From NCBI RefSeq assembly GCF_000002235.5, contig NW_022145611.1, forward strand, positions 8,872,242 to 8,936,241: a stretch of 64,000 nucleotides of DNA, in the 5' to 3' direction. Source of the DNA: Strongylocentrotus purpuratus (taxonomy: Eukaryota; Echinodermata; Echinoidea; Camarodonta; Strongylocentrotidae). Below are positions 23,683 through 35,184 of the stretch, one piece after another (the first letter of the stretch is position 1; the number at the start of each line of letters is the position of its first letter). Under the pieces are notes generated by a model. That model made no database searches. It worked only from the letters and a program-made list of their open reading frames with translations, and was not told where the DNA came from. A program made the translations under genes and the position numbers.

Positions 23683-24670
23683 TTTACAGTCACTATTTTA
23701 CTCATCAGTTATTGTGTAACTCTATCCATGGCTTAGGAAATAATAAATGACAATAAAAATATAATGCATTAGGGGTGAAAAGGGCATCGGAAATATCAGG
23801 TACTTTTTAGAGCATTGCAATTTGTCTCCACCTTTTTATATCTCCCAGGGGCCGGGTGATGACAATTTATCCAAAAGAATTAATTACAAATTGAATAATA
23901 ACACCAATGAATGATTAAACAGCTTGGCCATTCAGACTTAACCATGCGCTGAATTTCATTTTAAAGATAACGTATCGAGTACTGGTGCTTCATTGACAAA
24001 CGAGCCTGTAATCATTGCATCACTGAAATTAATCCGATTGAGTGAATTAAACATTTATAGGGTCAGACAAAAGTCAGAAGTGCTTGCGTGATGTCTTGCT
24101 ATACGCCACAACTTGATGATGATTGCTTATATAACTTGTTTTTATGGATTAAGTTAGGTTTCATGAGGGATGGGCTGGAAGAATAATTGATGCTCATTCA
24201 AGTGTGAAATTTGCGCATCAATAGAACCTTTCATTTTGTTAATTTTACCAATAACAACCAATTTATTACAATTGTCAAAATATAGTATGACATTGGAACA
24301 AACTTGAACTTTATTTCCTCTGCATTTATCTATGCTGAACTATAAATGAAGATAAAAGTTACGAAATCTCTTTTTTTTTTGTCATGAGGTTTTAAAAGAC
24401 ATATGACACTAGTAACTTTTTAGATACGCGATAACCTGAATTGCTTCCATCCTTTTCCACTTGCCGTCTTCAAAACATACTTTTCATCTATTAGATATCC
24501 AGTCTCCTCAAATTTGACGACTCTTACCCTGACATATCGCCTTTCTCGAGATGGATTACACAATTACGTCAGGACTATAATCCATACTTTTCCTGTTTAC
24601 AAAAAACCATTGAAGTTCTCCATCTACTGGTAGATGGCTTTGACTATTAATTCAAAGGGCTTTTATTTTT
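23683..24670. other. non-coding
   Basis: No gene or clear repeat seen. Confidence 0.45.
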
Positions 24671-25079
24671 ATGCCTCCGCCACCGAAGGTGGTGCCGGAG
24701 GCATCATGTTTTCGGGTTGTCCGTCCGTACGTCCGTACGTCCGTACGTCCGTCCGTCCGTCCCGTTTGACCGTTATCACAATATCTCAAGAACCATTTAA
24801 GATTTAAACTTAAGACTCGGGAATAGTATTTATCACCATAGGAAGACGATCTGATTAGATTTTGGAGTACGTAGGTCAAAGGTCACAGGTCACAGAGGTC
24901 AACTTATGAAATTCCTTGTATTGAGTTTGTTAGCGCGATATCTCAAGAACCATTTGAGATTTAAACTTAAAACTTAAGGATAGTATGTATCACCATAGGA
25001 AGACGATCTGATTAGATTTTGGAGCACGTATGTCAAAGGTCAAGGGTCACAGAGGTCAACTTATGAAATTCCATACATT

Positions 25080-26957
25080 ATAGTTGAAATATAGTTGAAA
25101 TATTTATTGGTTACTGAATCATCATAGGTTATAACAATAATGTGACAATGTCTTTACATGAGTATAAAACATAAGTTAAATTACATTTCCACATTCAGTA
25201 AATCATAGATACATACGCTCGAAGAGGTGATGATACAGAAGGGCTACAGCCTAAGCGTGACAGCTTGATACGCTTGCAGCCCAGAAACATTTAAAATCAT
25301 AACGATTGTAAAGTAAAGTAAATTACAGAACATAATTGGGGGAAAATAACAAAAAATAAACAGTGACTTGCAACCAAAAAAAAAAATTGGATAGAGGGTG
25401 CATGGGAGGGGGATTTTCCTGCTATATCAAGGAAATGCTGACAAACATATATGATATCATGTGTTCATTTAAGAAATTTGTCAATATTTGCTCAATAAAA
25501 TTGATTTCACACTTTTCTTGAAAGTATATACTGACTTCAAGTTACGGATGTCAACGGACAGTGAGTTCCAAATATCCGGACCAGAATGTCTTATAGATTT
25601 CATAGCCATTGTTGTTTTAGGATTACATAAATGGTATTTATTTGATTGTCTGGTTGGGTATGTATGAATATTTCTATTCAAACAAAACATTGGTGGGAAG
25701 TGGGAAGGTAGGGAATCATTATGTAGACGGAACATGAACAGTGCTTTTTGTAAAAAGTTAATATCAGTTACTTTCAGAGTTTTTAACCTCGCGAATAGGG
25801 GATCAGTGTGATCGCGATATCCAGCATTGGTACACACACGAATCGCTTTCTTTTGTAAAAGTAGCATTTTATCAGTATATACTTTTGAGTCTGCCCACAG
25901 TATATTGCAATAAGACATGTAAGGAAGAATCAAGGAATTGTATAGCATATATAGAATATTCAAAGGCACATAATGTTTTAACTTATACAGTAAACCAACA
26001 GTGCGTGACACTCTCTTTGAAACGTAATGTACATGATCACTCCATTTCAGATTTTCATTGATGATAGTTCCAAGAAATTTAGTATTTTGTTTTTTCTCCA
26101 AATATTCACCATCCAAGACTATTTCAGGTATAGGTTTATCAGTTGCATTTTTCCTGCTTTGAAAATGAATATAATTAGTTTTTTTCAGATTCAGAGACAA
26201 TTTGTTGCTCCTAAACCACAAAGACAGCTTAGGTAGCTCGGTGTTCAGAATTCTCTGAAGTGATCGAAAATCGGAATTGGAGCAAAACACATTAGTATCA
26301 TCAGCAAATATAATATATTGTAATGATGTAGTTGAGTTCGAGATATCATTAACATACAGTAGAAACAATAAAGGACCGAGTATCGATCCTTGTGGGACAC
26401 CACATTTCATAGGCAATAATGATGAATCTACAGATTCGTAGCTTACATATTGCTTTCTACCTGACAAATAATCATTAAACCAGTCAAGAGCAACTCCTCT
26501 TACTCCGTAATAATGAAGTTTGCTTGATAGTACCTTGTGATCAAGAGTGTCAAATGCTTTGCTTAAGTCCATGAATACACCAATAACATGCTTTCGAGAC
26601 GCCAAAGCATTCGAAACCTTATCATATAATTGTGCAAGGGCTAAATCGGTTGAGTGGTATTTCCTGAAACCATATTGATCCTGATTCAGTAAGTCATTTT
26701 CTGTTAGAAAACAATATAGCCTATTGTATATAAGTCTTTCCAATACTTTGGACAAACTCGAGAGAATAGAAACAGGGCGATAGTTTGAGACTTGGGAAGA
26801 GTCATCCTTTTTGTATATCGGAACAACCTTAGCAATCTTAAATGCTTCTGGAAATGTACCTGTCGTCAGAGAGAGATTAAAAATATGCACTAGTGGGGTT
26901 ATTATATTTCCTATAACTTGTTTCAAAAGATATGTGCTTATCCCATCATAAGCACAT
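25080..26957 (-). mobile_element. 5'-truncated non-LTR retrotransposon (LINE) insertion
   Basis: A minus-strand LINE copy of 1,878 bp. Flanking 7-bp duplications ATACATT lie at 25073-25079 and 26958-26964. Its 3' end (left side) lacks poly(A) and ends in two copies of a TATTTCAACTA-like unit, as in CR1/L2-group LINEs. The 5' end is truncated inside the reverse transcriptase domain, so the endonuclease is missing. Removing the insert plus one duplication restores the 157-bp period of the host repeat exactly, so the boundaries are well supported. Confidence 0.9.
25481..26957 (-). CDS. reverse transcriptase C-terminal part of LINE ORF2 (partial)
   Basis: Open from the truncation point to its stop, about 490 residues. 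It starts near the AYDGIS motif, then has NYRPVSILSSLSKVLE, QYGFRKYHST, FMDLSKAFDTLDHKVL, GVPQGSILGPLLFLLYVND and the catalytic FADDTNVF, followed by the thumb region and a C-terminal domain ending HSGPDIWNSL. This is the RNA-dependent DNA polymerase that performs target-primed reverse transcription. The order and spelling of motifs fit the CR1/L2/Rex1 side of the LINE tree; the exact clade needs a phylogeny. The endonuclease domain is absent through 5' truncation. No internal stop is present, so the insertion is likely young. It has no promoter of its own here and is not expected to be active. Confidence 0.9.
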
Positions 26958-28079
26958 ATACATTGAGATTGTTATCATGATATCTCAAGAACCACTGGAG
27001 ATTTAAACTTCAAACTTAGTGATAGTGTGTATCACTATAGGAAAACAATCTGATTACATTTTGGAGCACGTAGGTCAAAGGTCAAAGGTCACAGGGCTCA
27101 TTATGTATGCAAAAACAGCTTGTGATCGCGTTATCTGAACAACCGATTGATGGATTCCTGCCAAACTTTGGTCATGTATGTATCTTGCAAAGCCAATGAA
27201 CTGATTAGATTTTGGGGTCACGAGGTCAAAGGTCACAGCGCACATTATGTATGCAAAAATAGCTCGTGATCGCGTTATCTGAACAACCGATTGATGGATT
27301 CCTGCCAAACTTTGGTCATGTATGTTACTTGCAGAGCTGATGAACTGATTAGATTTTGGGGTCATGAGGTAAAGGTCAAGGTCATGCGGCTCATTATGTA
27401 TGCAAAAATAGCTTGTGATCGTATTATCATTAGAACAGATTGATGGATTCCTGCCAAACTTAGATCATTTATGTATCTTGCAGAGCCAATGAATGGTTCA
27501 TAAGATCAAAGGTCATGGGCTCATTATGTATGCAAAAATAGCTTGTGGACGCATTCTCATTAGAACTGACAGATGGATTACTATTTAACTCAGGAAATCT
27601 TGCAGAGCCAATGAACTGAGTAGATTTTAGGGTCATGAGGTCAAAGATCAAAGGGTCATATATGTTTATGAGAAATTGCTTGTAATCACGATATTCTGAG
27701 AACATGTTAATGGATTACAATTGAACTTGAATTTGAAAAATTTCTTCCGTTTCGGTTTGTAAAATTGCTCTATGACGGAGGCATCATTTTCGACTGCGCG
27801 CAGTCGAATTCCATCTAGTTTTGTATCCTTTGCAGGAATACACTTAACTTGAAAATTTTCATACAACATTCCCATTGTGGTGCTCTCTGTTATTTTCTGC
27901 ATGCTGTTATGTGGTGTTTGATGAGATGAATTATGCATTTGAATACTGCCACAATGTTCTTTCAGGTTTGATGTTTGCTGTCGAGTTGCCTAGAGATGGC
28001 AGTTTATTCATCGATCCTCCTGGTTAAAGAATTACTCATGTTGCAATTACTCATGTTGTCAGCAAGTTTCTTGATTCCT

Positions 28080-28310
28080 TCCCCCCCCCCCTCTCTCTCT
28101 CTCCATCTCTCTCTCATCTTTTCTTTGTCACTTTCTCTTTTGCTCTTCTCTCTCTCTCTCACTGTCACTTTAATACTCAATCATTCTCTCTCTTTTTCTC
28201 TCTCACTTTCTGTGTTACACTTTTCTCTCTCTCTCTCTCTCCCTCACCCAATAACTCTCTCCCTCCCTCTCTCTCCCTCCCTCTCTCTCTCCCTCTCTCT
28301 CCATCTCTGT
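28080..28310. repeat. (CT)n/(CCCT)n microsatellite
   Basis: Pyrimidine-rich on + with (CT)n and CCCTCC units. Overlapping Ser/Leu and Glu/Arg/Gly frames are artefacts. Confidence 0.95.
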
Positions 28311-28394
28311 ATCTGTTCTCTTTAACAACCTCCACTTTGCTGTTACTCTGCTCTCTGTATGAATTCCTCCATCTCTCACTTGGCTCTGCATCTC

Positions 28395-28530
28395 ACAGTG
28401 TCTCTTCCCTCTCTTCCCTCTTCTTCCTTCCCTCCCTCCTTCCCTCCCTCCTTCCCTCCCTCCTTCCCTCCCTCCTTCCCTCCCTCCTTCCCTCCCTCCC
28501 TCCTTCCCTCCCTCCTTTCCTTTCTCTCCC
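28395..28530. repeat. (CCTTCCCT)n minisatellite
   Basis: About a dozen units of TCCTTCCCTCCC type in register. Confidence 0.95.
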
Positions 28531-29211
28531 TCTCTTATTATTCTGCTCTTGCCTTCCCAACACACCCTTTCCAGACAAAGCCATCAAGACAAGCACTCAA
28601 TGTTGCTTTACATGAAAAAATTATGAGATTAAACAAAATTAAAAGGTTTTGAAAAGGTCAAACGACCTTTGCTTTCATGGTTACCATTTGTTGATGTCAT
28701 CAACAAAGGGTGACATCGGTGTGTCATTATTTGATCTATCAGAATTTATTGCTCATTTCCCATTGCAGTTCTAATCATCTCTGTGTTTTTTTTTTATTTA
28801 AAAAAAAACTCATCTTTAATCTTCCTGAATCTCTAACAAACCCATGAAAATTACTCTTTACAGCTTTGTGTTCCCCAGCTGGTGATTAAAATTTTAATGA
28901 ATACAAATGGTATGAATGGTAAGTAATTGTAATGCAACCCACTGATGAGAAACCAGTCGACCAAGAAAATTATTCATTACATTTTTCATTCCTTTTGAGG
29001 GTAGGGGAATTTGTTGCCACTATGGTGACCAAAAATAGTTATAACTGCACTGTAATTAAATTAACAGGCTGTAAGGCGATTCAGAAGTTCCTTTAAAGCC
29101 TACTGTTTATTAGATTGTTTTGTTCTGTTGTTTAGTCCGGCATTGTTGTGGTAACTGCAAGAATATGTTATAACATCCATTGCTATCATTTTCAATATTA
29201 CCCTGGTCATT
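28531..29211. other. non-coding
   Basis: No gene seen. Confidence 0.45.
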
Positions 29212-29386
29212 GCCGAGCTGCCAAAGTAACTAGCGCTCAAACATATCAGGTACCCTTGTAAACCTGGGTAGAGAGTGGCAAATGTAAGTTAATGTCTTGC
29301 CATAGGACGTTAGTGACGGGCTGGGATTTGAACCCTGTACCTTGTGATCTACAGTCCGGTGACTTATCCACTAGACCACAACACCA
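29212..29386 (-). mobile_element. tRNA-derived SINE, copy B
   Basis: Same family as 1462-1641 and the same strand. The B box in complement is GGGTTCAAATCCC (plus 29323-29335), with the A-box-like TGGTCTAGTGG near the right end. The body shares GTAGAGAGTGGCAAATG and CAAACATAT-type blocks with copy A. Confidence 0.75.
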
Positions 29387-30611
29387 GATTAAATTATACA
29401 CTTCTTTCCCTATACGTCCGAGTAAGAGTTTCTATTTTCAGGTTCTCTCCACTCTTGGAGAAAAGGCCCTGCAGCAGACAACAAAAAAATTAAATGTATT
29501 TTTAGAGCGTGATTGATTGCATCGCCCGATGAGTCTTCCTAGTGGTTATTCTGTCGTTTCCGGAATAGCGAACCCTAGCTGGTCTATGATGAAATACCTG
29601 ACATTATTTTCCAGTCATTAAACATGTTTACGCTTCCTGTAATACCAAGTTTAGTGTGTATCTCCAGCCTACGGGGAACCATTCACTGAAATGTTACAAT
29701 CAATTATCCTTGTGCTCCTAGTAAACATTTATTTTGTTGTTATTGCTATCTTGTTTCCCTCTCTTATTTAATCCGTACTAGAGAAAGACAAAAATGCTCG
29801 CGTGATCTTGTTGTGTGCCTGCCCGGCAATAGTGTGCAAATGGATGCACAGCTAGCAAGTGTATATTTCTAGAACCATCAATTTCAAAGAAACAATCTTT
29901 CTCTGACTATATATATATATCCAGGCCACACATTAAAGTCTGTATTTTTAACAGGGAAAGGGCATAAACACCTGAACTTTGCTAAATTTCTTTATCCATT
30001 TTTTACAAAAGTGAAAAATTTAAATTTGATCATCATAATACCTTTTATTATAAAGCACAGTAGAGTAAGAGTGTATTTGTAGCTGTGCTATATGAATGGG
30101 CATATATTTATTGCTGTCATAACAATTTGTGTTCAAATGCCCTTTTGCTTGTAACATAATGATCTGGCTGTTATGTACAATATCCATTGCATCAAAGTAA
30201 AAATACGATGAAATATAAGGCTTTATTTTATGATATGATGTAAACTTTATTATTTGTAAATATTTTTTGTCTATATATTCATCATTGTTGGAATGGAGGG
30301 GGCGGAGAATGAAAGAGGTTGTTGGTTGTGCCTAAAACACCTACCGGTACACTGCATTTCAACCTCCCAGCATAAAAAATGTGGAAGTATAGTTGGTTAT
30401 ACTTTCAGTTGAATGGCCTGGCTGCTTACCAATATTGGTTTTGACTAGAATTGCCTTGTTTGTCATGTAGGATTAGATCGAAAGCCGGCTTTGACGCGTC
30501 CAAGTCTGGTTACATTTGGATTTTAAAAGTCGTTCAACTGTATGACTCACAATTCCCCATTCCAATCCAATATTTCAGCGATAGTAAGGTGTCGATTTCG
30601 TGTAAAGTAAC
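29387..30611. other. non-coding
   Basis: No gene seen. Confidence 0.45.
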
Positions 30612-31002
30612 CCCTGTTCAGACTACAAAATTCATCTTATGGCTGTATAAATCCCACATAGCGGTGTGATCAGTAATTAATTTCTATAGTGGATATTTAG
30701 CAAAACTTGTGTTTGAACATAATTTGAAAAAAAAATGATAATTAAAATATTGGGGTCCTGTTCTTATGTGAATGTTGTATTGTATGAACTGTATAACTGG
30801 GCGGGGCTTATCGTGAGTGCGCACCGATGATTGGCCAGCTGTAATGTCAACTAACCTCTTGAAAAGTACTTTTTGTGTATGAAATTTCTTTATACAATTG
30901 TGTCTAGCATGTCTAGTATCCTTCCCTTTTGTAATACAATGATGTTTTACACAACGTTTCTTTTTACACATTTCATATAGTTGTCGTTCCGTCTGAACAG
31001 GG
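30612..31002. mobile_element. MITE-like element with 12-bp TIRs
   Basis: CCCTGTTCAGAC at 30612-30623 and GTCTGAACAGGG at 30991-31002 are exact complements about 390 bp apart. A related end, GGCCCTGTTCAGATA, occurs at about 41541 without a visible partner. No coding capacity and no sure target duplication. Confidence 0.55.
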
Positions 31003-31956
31003 CTACAATACGGCTATATTCAACCTCCCACCCACATTAATTTTATCGACTGTTTATGACAGCAGATAATGCAATATTCTCTCCAAGGCCGATAAGGCGA
31101 GATAGTCTTTATCCCATTACAAAATCTGCTAAGTGATTTTCAGCTTCATGCTTGTAAAGTTTTCACACCAATTGACCCACTTTAGGAGGTGGTCGAAGCG
31201 AAAGCGATCATTTAAGTGGATTTGGAAGGTGAAATTCACACTCGATTTGGACTTACAGTGTCTGTCAAAACTGCATCTTAAATTGAGCTTGCATTAAAAG
31301 TTGTTTACTATGTTTCAATGTTGACTTCCTCTTTGAAAGTCTAATCACCCTGACTCAGTGCCCCATAAAAGGTTGTAGCAGTTCATTGTACTTTCTATTA
31401 AGAAAGAGTTGCTTTCTACTCAGTGTGTACTTGCAACGACTTCTTCTTTCTGAGATGAGCATTTGTTTTTAATGTAATATTAAATCAACTGATATATCAA
31501 TTTGATTTAGAATATCAAAACATGCTACAAATAATACATAGATAATTTTTAAGGTCCTTTTTTTTTGGAAGGGGGGGGGGGTAAGTATAGTTTAACAGGC
31601 ACTTTAGGGGATTTTGTTTGCCATTGCATTATATTTTAAAACTATATTTTGTCATCTCCTTCAAATATTAAATGAATAAGACGTGGCTTTTTTAAATTGC
31701 ATGCTTTTCAGACAAAATGTTCATTGATCAGAATTATTTCACTGATTATTGATTTTACCTATTTGCCTTTCATATGAATGAAAAGGGATACTTTTGTATA
31801 TACTTTGTATATGCATTGTTCAATGATATTTCCTTTTTGTATATTAAATATATGATGATATAAATTCTTAAGTGTGCTTCCCAAGTGCTTTAGAAATCAC
31901 TACCACGGTTTCGCAATTTAATCGATCATTTCAATGTTTTCTTTGCCTTCTTGCAG

Positions 31957-32308
31957 GGGTTTGAACCTCGCGGCACCACCATCAGTGAGCGTTCCATAGC
32001 CTGGAGTAACATGATGAACCAGACAGGGGCGGGTCTGCCCCTCTCCACGCACCCCGTCAAGCTCGGAGGTAGACCCCCAGCAGAGGTGGTCAAGGAGCCA
32101 CCGGGGATTCCCCACCCGGGCTTGACCAGACCCCCAAGCCCCTCCGTGGCCAGCGATCAGAACCAGTCGCAGTCGGCCGACGAGGAGTCGACCTTGAGCT
32201 ATGATGATGAGGAGAAAGGGGTACTGGATGGGGGTGAGCTTTCATGGAATGAGGGGGGCAACCTCGCACCCTCCACCGCCACCATAGGCCCTCTGTGTGG
32301 GACACCCA
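31957..32308 (+). CDS. Dispatched (DISP1) internal exon, extracellular linker
   Basis: The exon is bounded by a TTGCAG acceptor and a GTAAGT donor; it starts in phase 0 and leaves one base over (phase 1). It encodes 117 residues beginning GFEPRGTTISERSIAWSNM, which matches the Dispatched segment just after the first transmembrane helix (vertebrate GFEPRGTTIGQRL). The rest, about 80 residues, is Pro/Ser/Glu-rich and not conserved, an extended extracellular linker before the cysteine-rich part. The last base (A) joins AG of the next exon to make Lys. Upstream exons with the N-terminus and first membrane helix were not found in the window. Confidence 0.9.
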
Positions 32309-33329
32309 GTAAGTAATTTCTCTCTCATGGTACACATTGATCGCATTTTTCGAGTACACAACAGCAAATTCAAATTTCCTTGCTTTCATGGAAACATCAG
32401 GGGCCTTTATCTTTATACTTTGATATTGAACTGCATCACTTATTCAGTTCATCTACAAATGTTCTCAAAACTAATTCAAATGTTTTCAAACACATGTAGC
32501 CTTGCATTAGCTGAGAAAACCAATGCTATCCATGATGCTCCTCTTCTATGTGGCCCTCGTCCACATGCCAGTTTTTTCTCCTTCTGTCATTCAATATTGT
32601 ACTTAGGACTGATCAATGACATTTTTTCTATACTAAATACCAACATGAATCGTGGCCTCGAGATCATATTTCCACTTTTTTTAATTCCCATATTCTAAGA
32701 CTTTAATCCTATTTGCAACAAAATCGAAATGTCAAATTTTATACGCTATTGAATTTTCATTAATCGAGATTCCCGTAAATGCATTCTGAATGAGAGTTAA
32801 CCCCTTGCCTCCGGGAACCGAATGGTCCTTGTAGTAAGCGTATGGGGAGGGGAGTATTCAAAAGTCAGTGGATTAAGCGTGATTAGGAAGACGTCTGATT
32901 ATTTGCTCTGCATCTCCTATCATCAGACGATGTTGCTTCTTCTTAGTGACGTCTTTGGCAATCATCGATAGGTCAGGGTAAAAATAATAGAATTGTGTTG
33001 GACCCCAGGCACCGTCAGGAATGTCCTTCAACTTGAGGATAAATGGAAGCAACATAGTCCATCGCCTTGCCAGGTGATTCCATATCTCTCCAGAGAGACA
33101 TCCATTGAAATAGGGGAGAATTGGAATGATGATATGCAACTGAACGGAAGGGAGAGGAGAGACAAAATAGATATATAAATAGAGAGAGAGAGGGGGGCGA
33201 TGGGAGAGAGATGTGAATGGACAGAGAAAGGGAGAGAGAGACAGAGAGAGAGAGAGAGAGACAGACACAGAGAGGGAGAGAAAGGGGTGGGGGAATCAGA
33301 GAACTGGAGAAAAGAAGGGATAAAGGAAG

Positions 33330-33414
33330 ATATTGTCTGTTGGGTGCCAGAAAGGGGTTAATACATATACTCTAACACAGAGTTAACACCCTTCTGGCTC
33401 GGAACAGAGGATAT
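33330..33414. repeat. hairpin repeat, copy 4 (within DISP1 intron)
   Basis: The left arm is TGTCTGTTGGGTGCCAGAAA and the complement of the right arm reads CTCTGTTCCGAGCCAGAAGG; ATAT/ATAT lies at the outside. The loop is about 20 bp and contains TATACTCTAACACAGAG. Confidence 0.75.
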
Positions 33415-33476
33415 ATATTTAGACACACGGTCAGACATGGAGAGCAAGAGAGATAGGAGAGAAGAGGAGAGAGAGA

Positions 33477-33507
<31 letters not shown>

Positions 33508-35135
33508 GGGGAGGGGGATGAAGGAAGGAAAGGGGGGGGGGTAAGAAGAGGGAAAGGAAATTGCGGAGAGTAGGAAGGGAGAGAAAAAGAGATAAAAGGA
33601 GATGAAGATAGTGAAGGAGAGGATGATATAGATTTTTTTAATGGGTGACAAGGGAAGGGGAAGTGAAAGAGAAAGCCATAGCACTAAATAGACACAGATA
33701 GCACAGCTGAGTATCCAGCAATCATCAATTACCTACAATATGTTTGACCGCTATCTACTGGATGTGGTTACCATAGCAACAGGAATTGAGCATGATTTTC
33801 CAATTTCACAGGAAGGAAAATAATGATGACCAAGGTGTGCTCTAACCATTATTTTTCTTTCTCCTTTCCTCTTATTATTCTTATACTCTCTATTTGTTTC
33901 TTATGCTGTATTCTTTACCCCTTGTTTTTGTTTATTTCTTCCTTCCGCTCTTATTTCAACTACTCCTTCCATCTCTTTTCCCTCCTTATCCTTCTTAACC
34001 TAATTTTGTTTCTTCGTAATTTGTGTTGAACCAGTTCAGCTTCTTATATGTCTCTGTCCTATTTTTTATTTTGGAGACGGTGTATCCGTTAGTCTCTCTA
34101 TTTCCCATCTTGCACTTCATGAATGAAACTCAAGATGATTACCATTCTATATTTCTAACCATACCTTGATAATAGCAGCCCATGCATCATAGTTCTGATA
34201 AGCTCCAAAATGTGATTCTCAGGCCTGATAAAAACCTGATTTAAATCGGTTTCCTGATTTTTTTTGATTTTTTTTTTATTTTTTATTTTTTTAATTTTTT
34301 TTTACCAATTTTTTTTCTTCCTTTTGTTTATCCTGTTTTTCCCGATTTCCCTCTTATTTTCTCTATTCATCCCTATTTTGCCCTATTTTTTTCCCAATTT
34401 TCTTACTTGAAAGGGGGAATGTTGTTAGATGCCATTTTTTCCCCTGCGAATCCTCTTTTTTTTTTTTTACTCAAGGGGGGGCGTGGTTGAGGGGAAAACA
34501 AAAAACCTATTTTTTTTTAGTGCTCACTATCACCCTTGGATTCTTCAGACTCCTTCTGATTTCAATATCACAAATAGTTGTAAATTTAAGCTGCCTCAAT
34601 TTAAACAAAATTTGAAGTGAAGAATGAATGAGCAAAAAGGGACAGAAAAGAATGGAGATTGGAGGCCATTTTTAAAAATTCCATTTTGTTTTCTTCTGTT
34701 TTTGCATCCCTTTTCAATTCTCTAAGCATTGGATTTCAAGTGAATTTACAAGAAAAGACATAAATCATAATAAATTGAATATATATTCTTATGACTTTCA
34801 CCATTACTTCCAATGATAATAAGTTGTCTTGACAAGTACAGGTATCAATACAAAAACACAAATTCTTATGAATTTAGAATTCTTTTTAAGTCAGAAACGT
34901 TCAGTCATTCTCAAACCAACTAAGTTCCAATAATCTTATCCAGAGGATTACCCAAATCTCTTAAAAGGGTAGGATTTCCCTTTCTTGATCTCCATTTCTC
35001 TTAACCTTAATTGTGGAGTACTAGATAATTCCTTAATATGAAATGTCATGGTTACTGCAGGAGAAAAACAAAACAAAACAAAATATAAAATGCATTATTC
35101 ATATTACATAATGGAAACTTAAGCTACCGTACTCA

Positions 35136-35136
<1 letters not shown>

Positions 35137-35182
<46 letters not shown>
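35137..35182. repeat. (TA)n microsatellite
   Basis: About 23 uninterrupted TA units. Confidence 0.95.

Positions 35183-35184
<2 letters not shown>

Larger units (their letters stand above)
24671..27815. mobile_element. composite tandem-repeat element (interrupted by a LINE)
   Basis: The left end has an imperfect hairpin at 24671-24704 (ATGCCTCCG...CGGAGGCAT) and a GTCC/GTAC-rich run (24718-24760). Next come 157-bp units starting ATATCTCAAGAACC at 24781, 24938 and 26980, then more diverged 130-147-bp units starting near 27130, 27274, 27421 and 27551. The right end repeats CGGAGGCATCATTTTCG and finishes in a perfect 20-bp palindrome at 27789-27808. A LINE occupies 25080-26957. The hairpin plus GTCC plus tandem-unit layout is familiar from repeats in marine invertebrates; I cannot assign a transposon class. 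Non-coding. Confidence 0.75.

Noticed and set aside
27075-27365. 96-residue minus-strand frame with repeated motif
   Set aside because: Repeat units of about 144 bp (a multiple of three) stay in frame; it is tandem-repeat translation.
28080-28530. CRISPR-like regular spacing of repeats
   Set aside because: The units are contiguous simple repeats without unique spacers, and the window is eukaryotic.
31957-32316. Reading through past 32308 as a complete small gene
   Set aside because: The GTAAGT at 32309 is a strong donor, the frame stops a few bases later, and joining to 38084 restores the Dispatched sequence.
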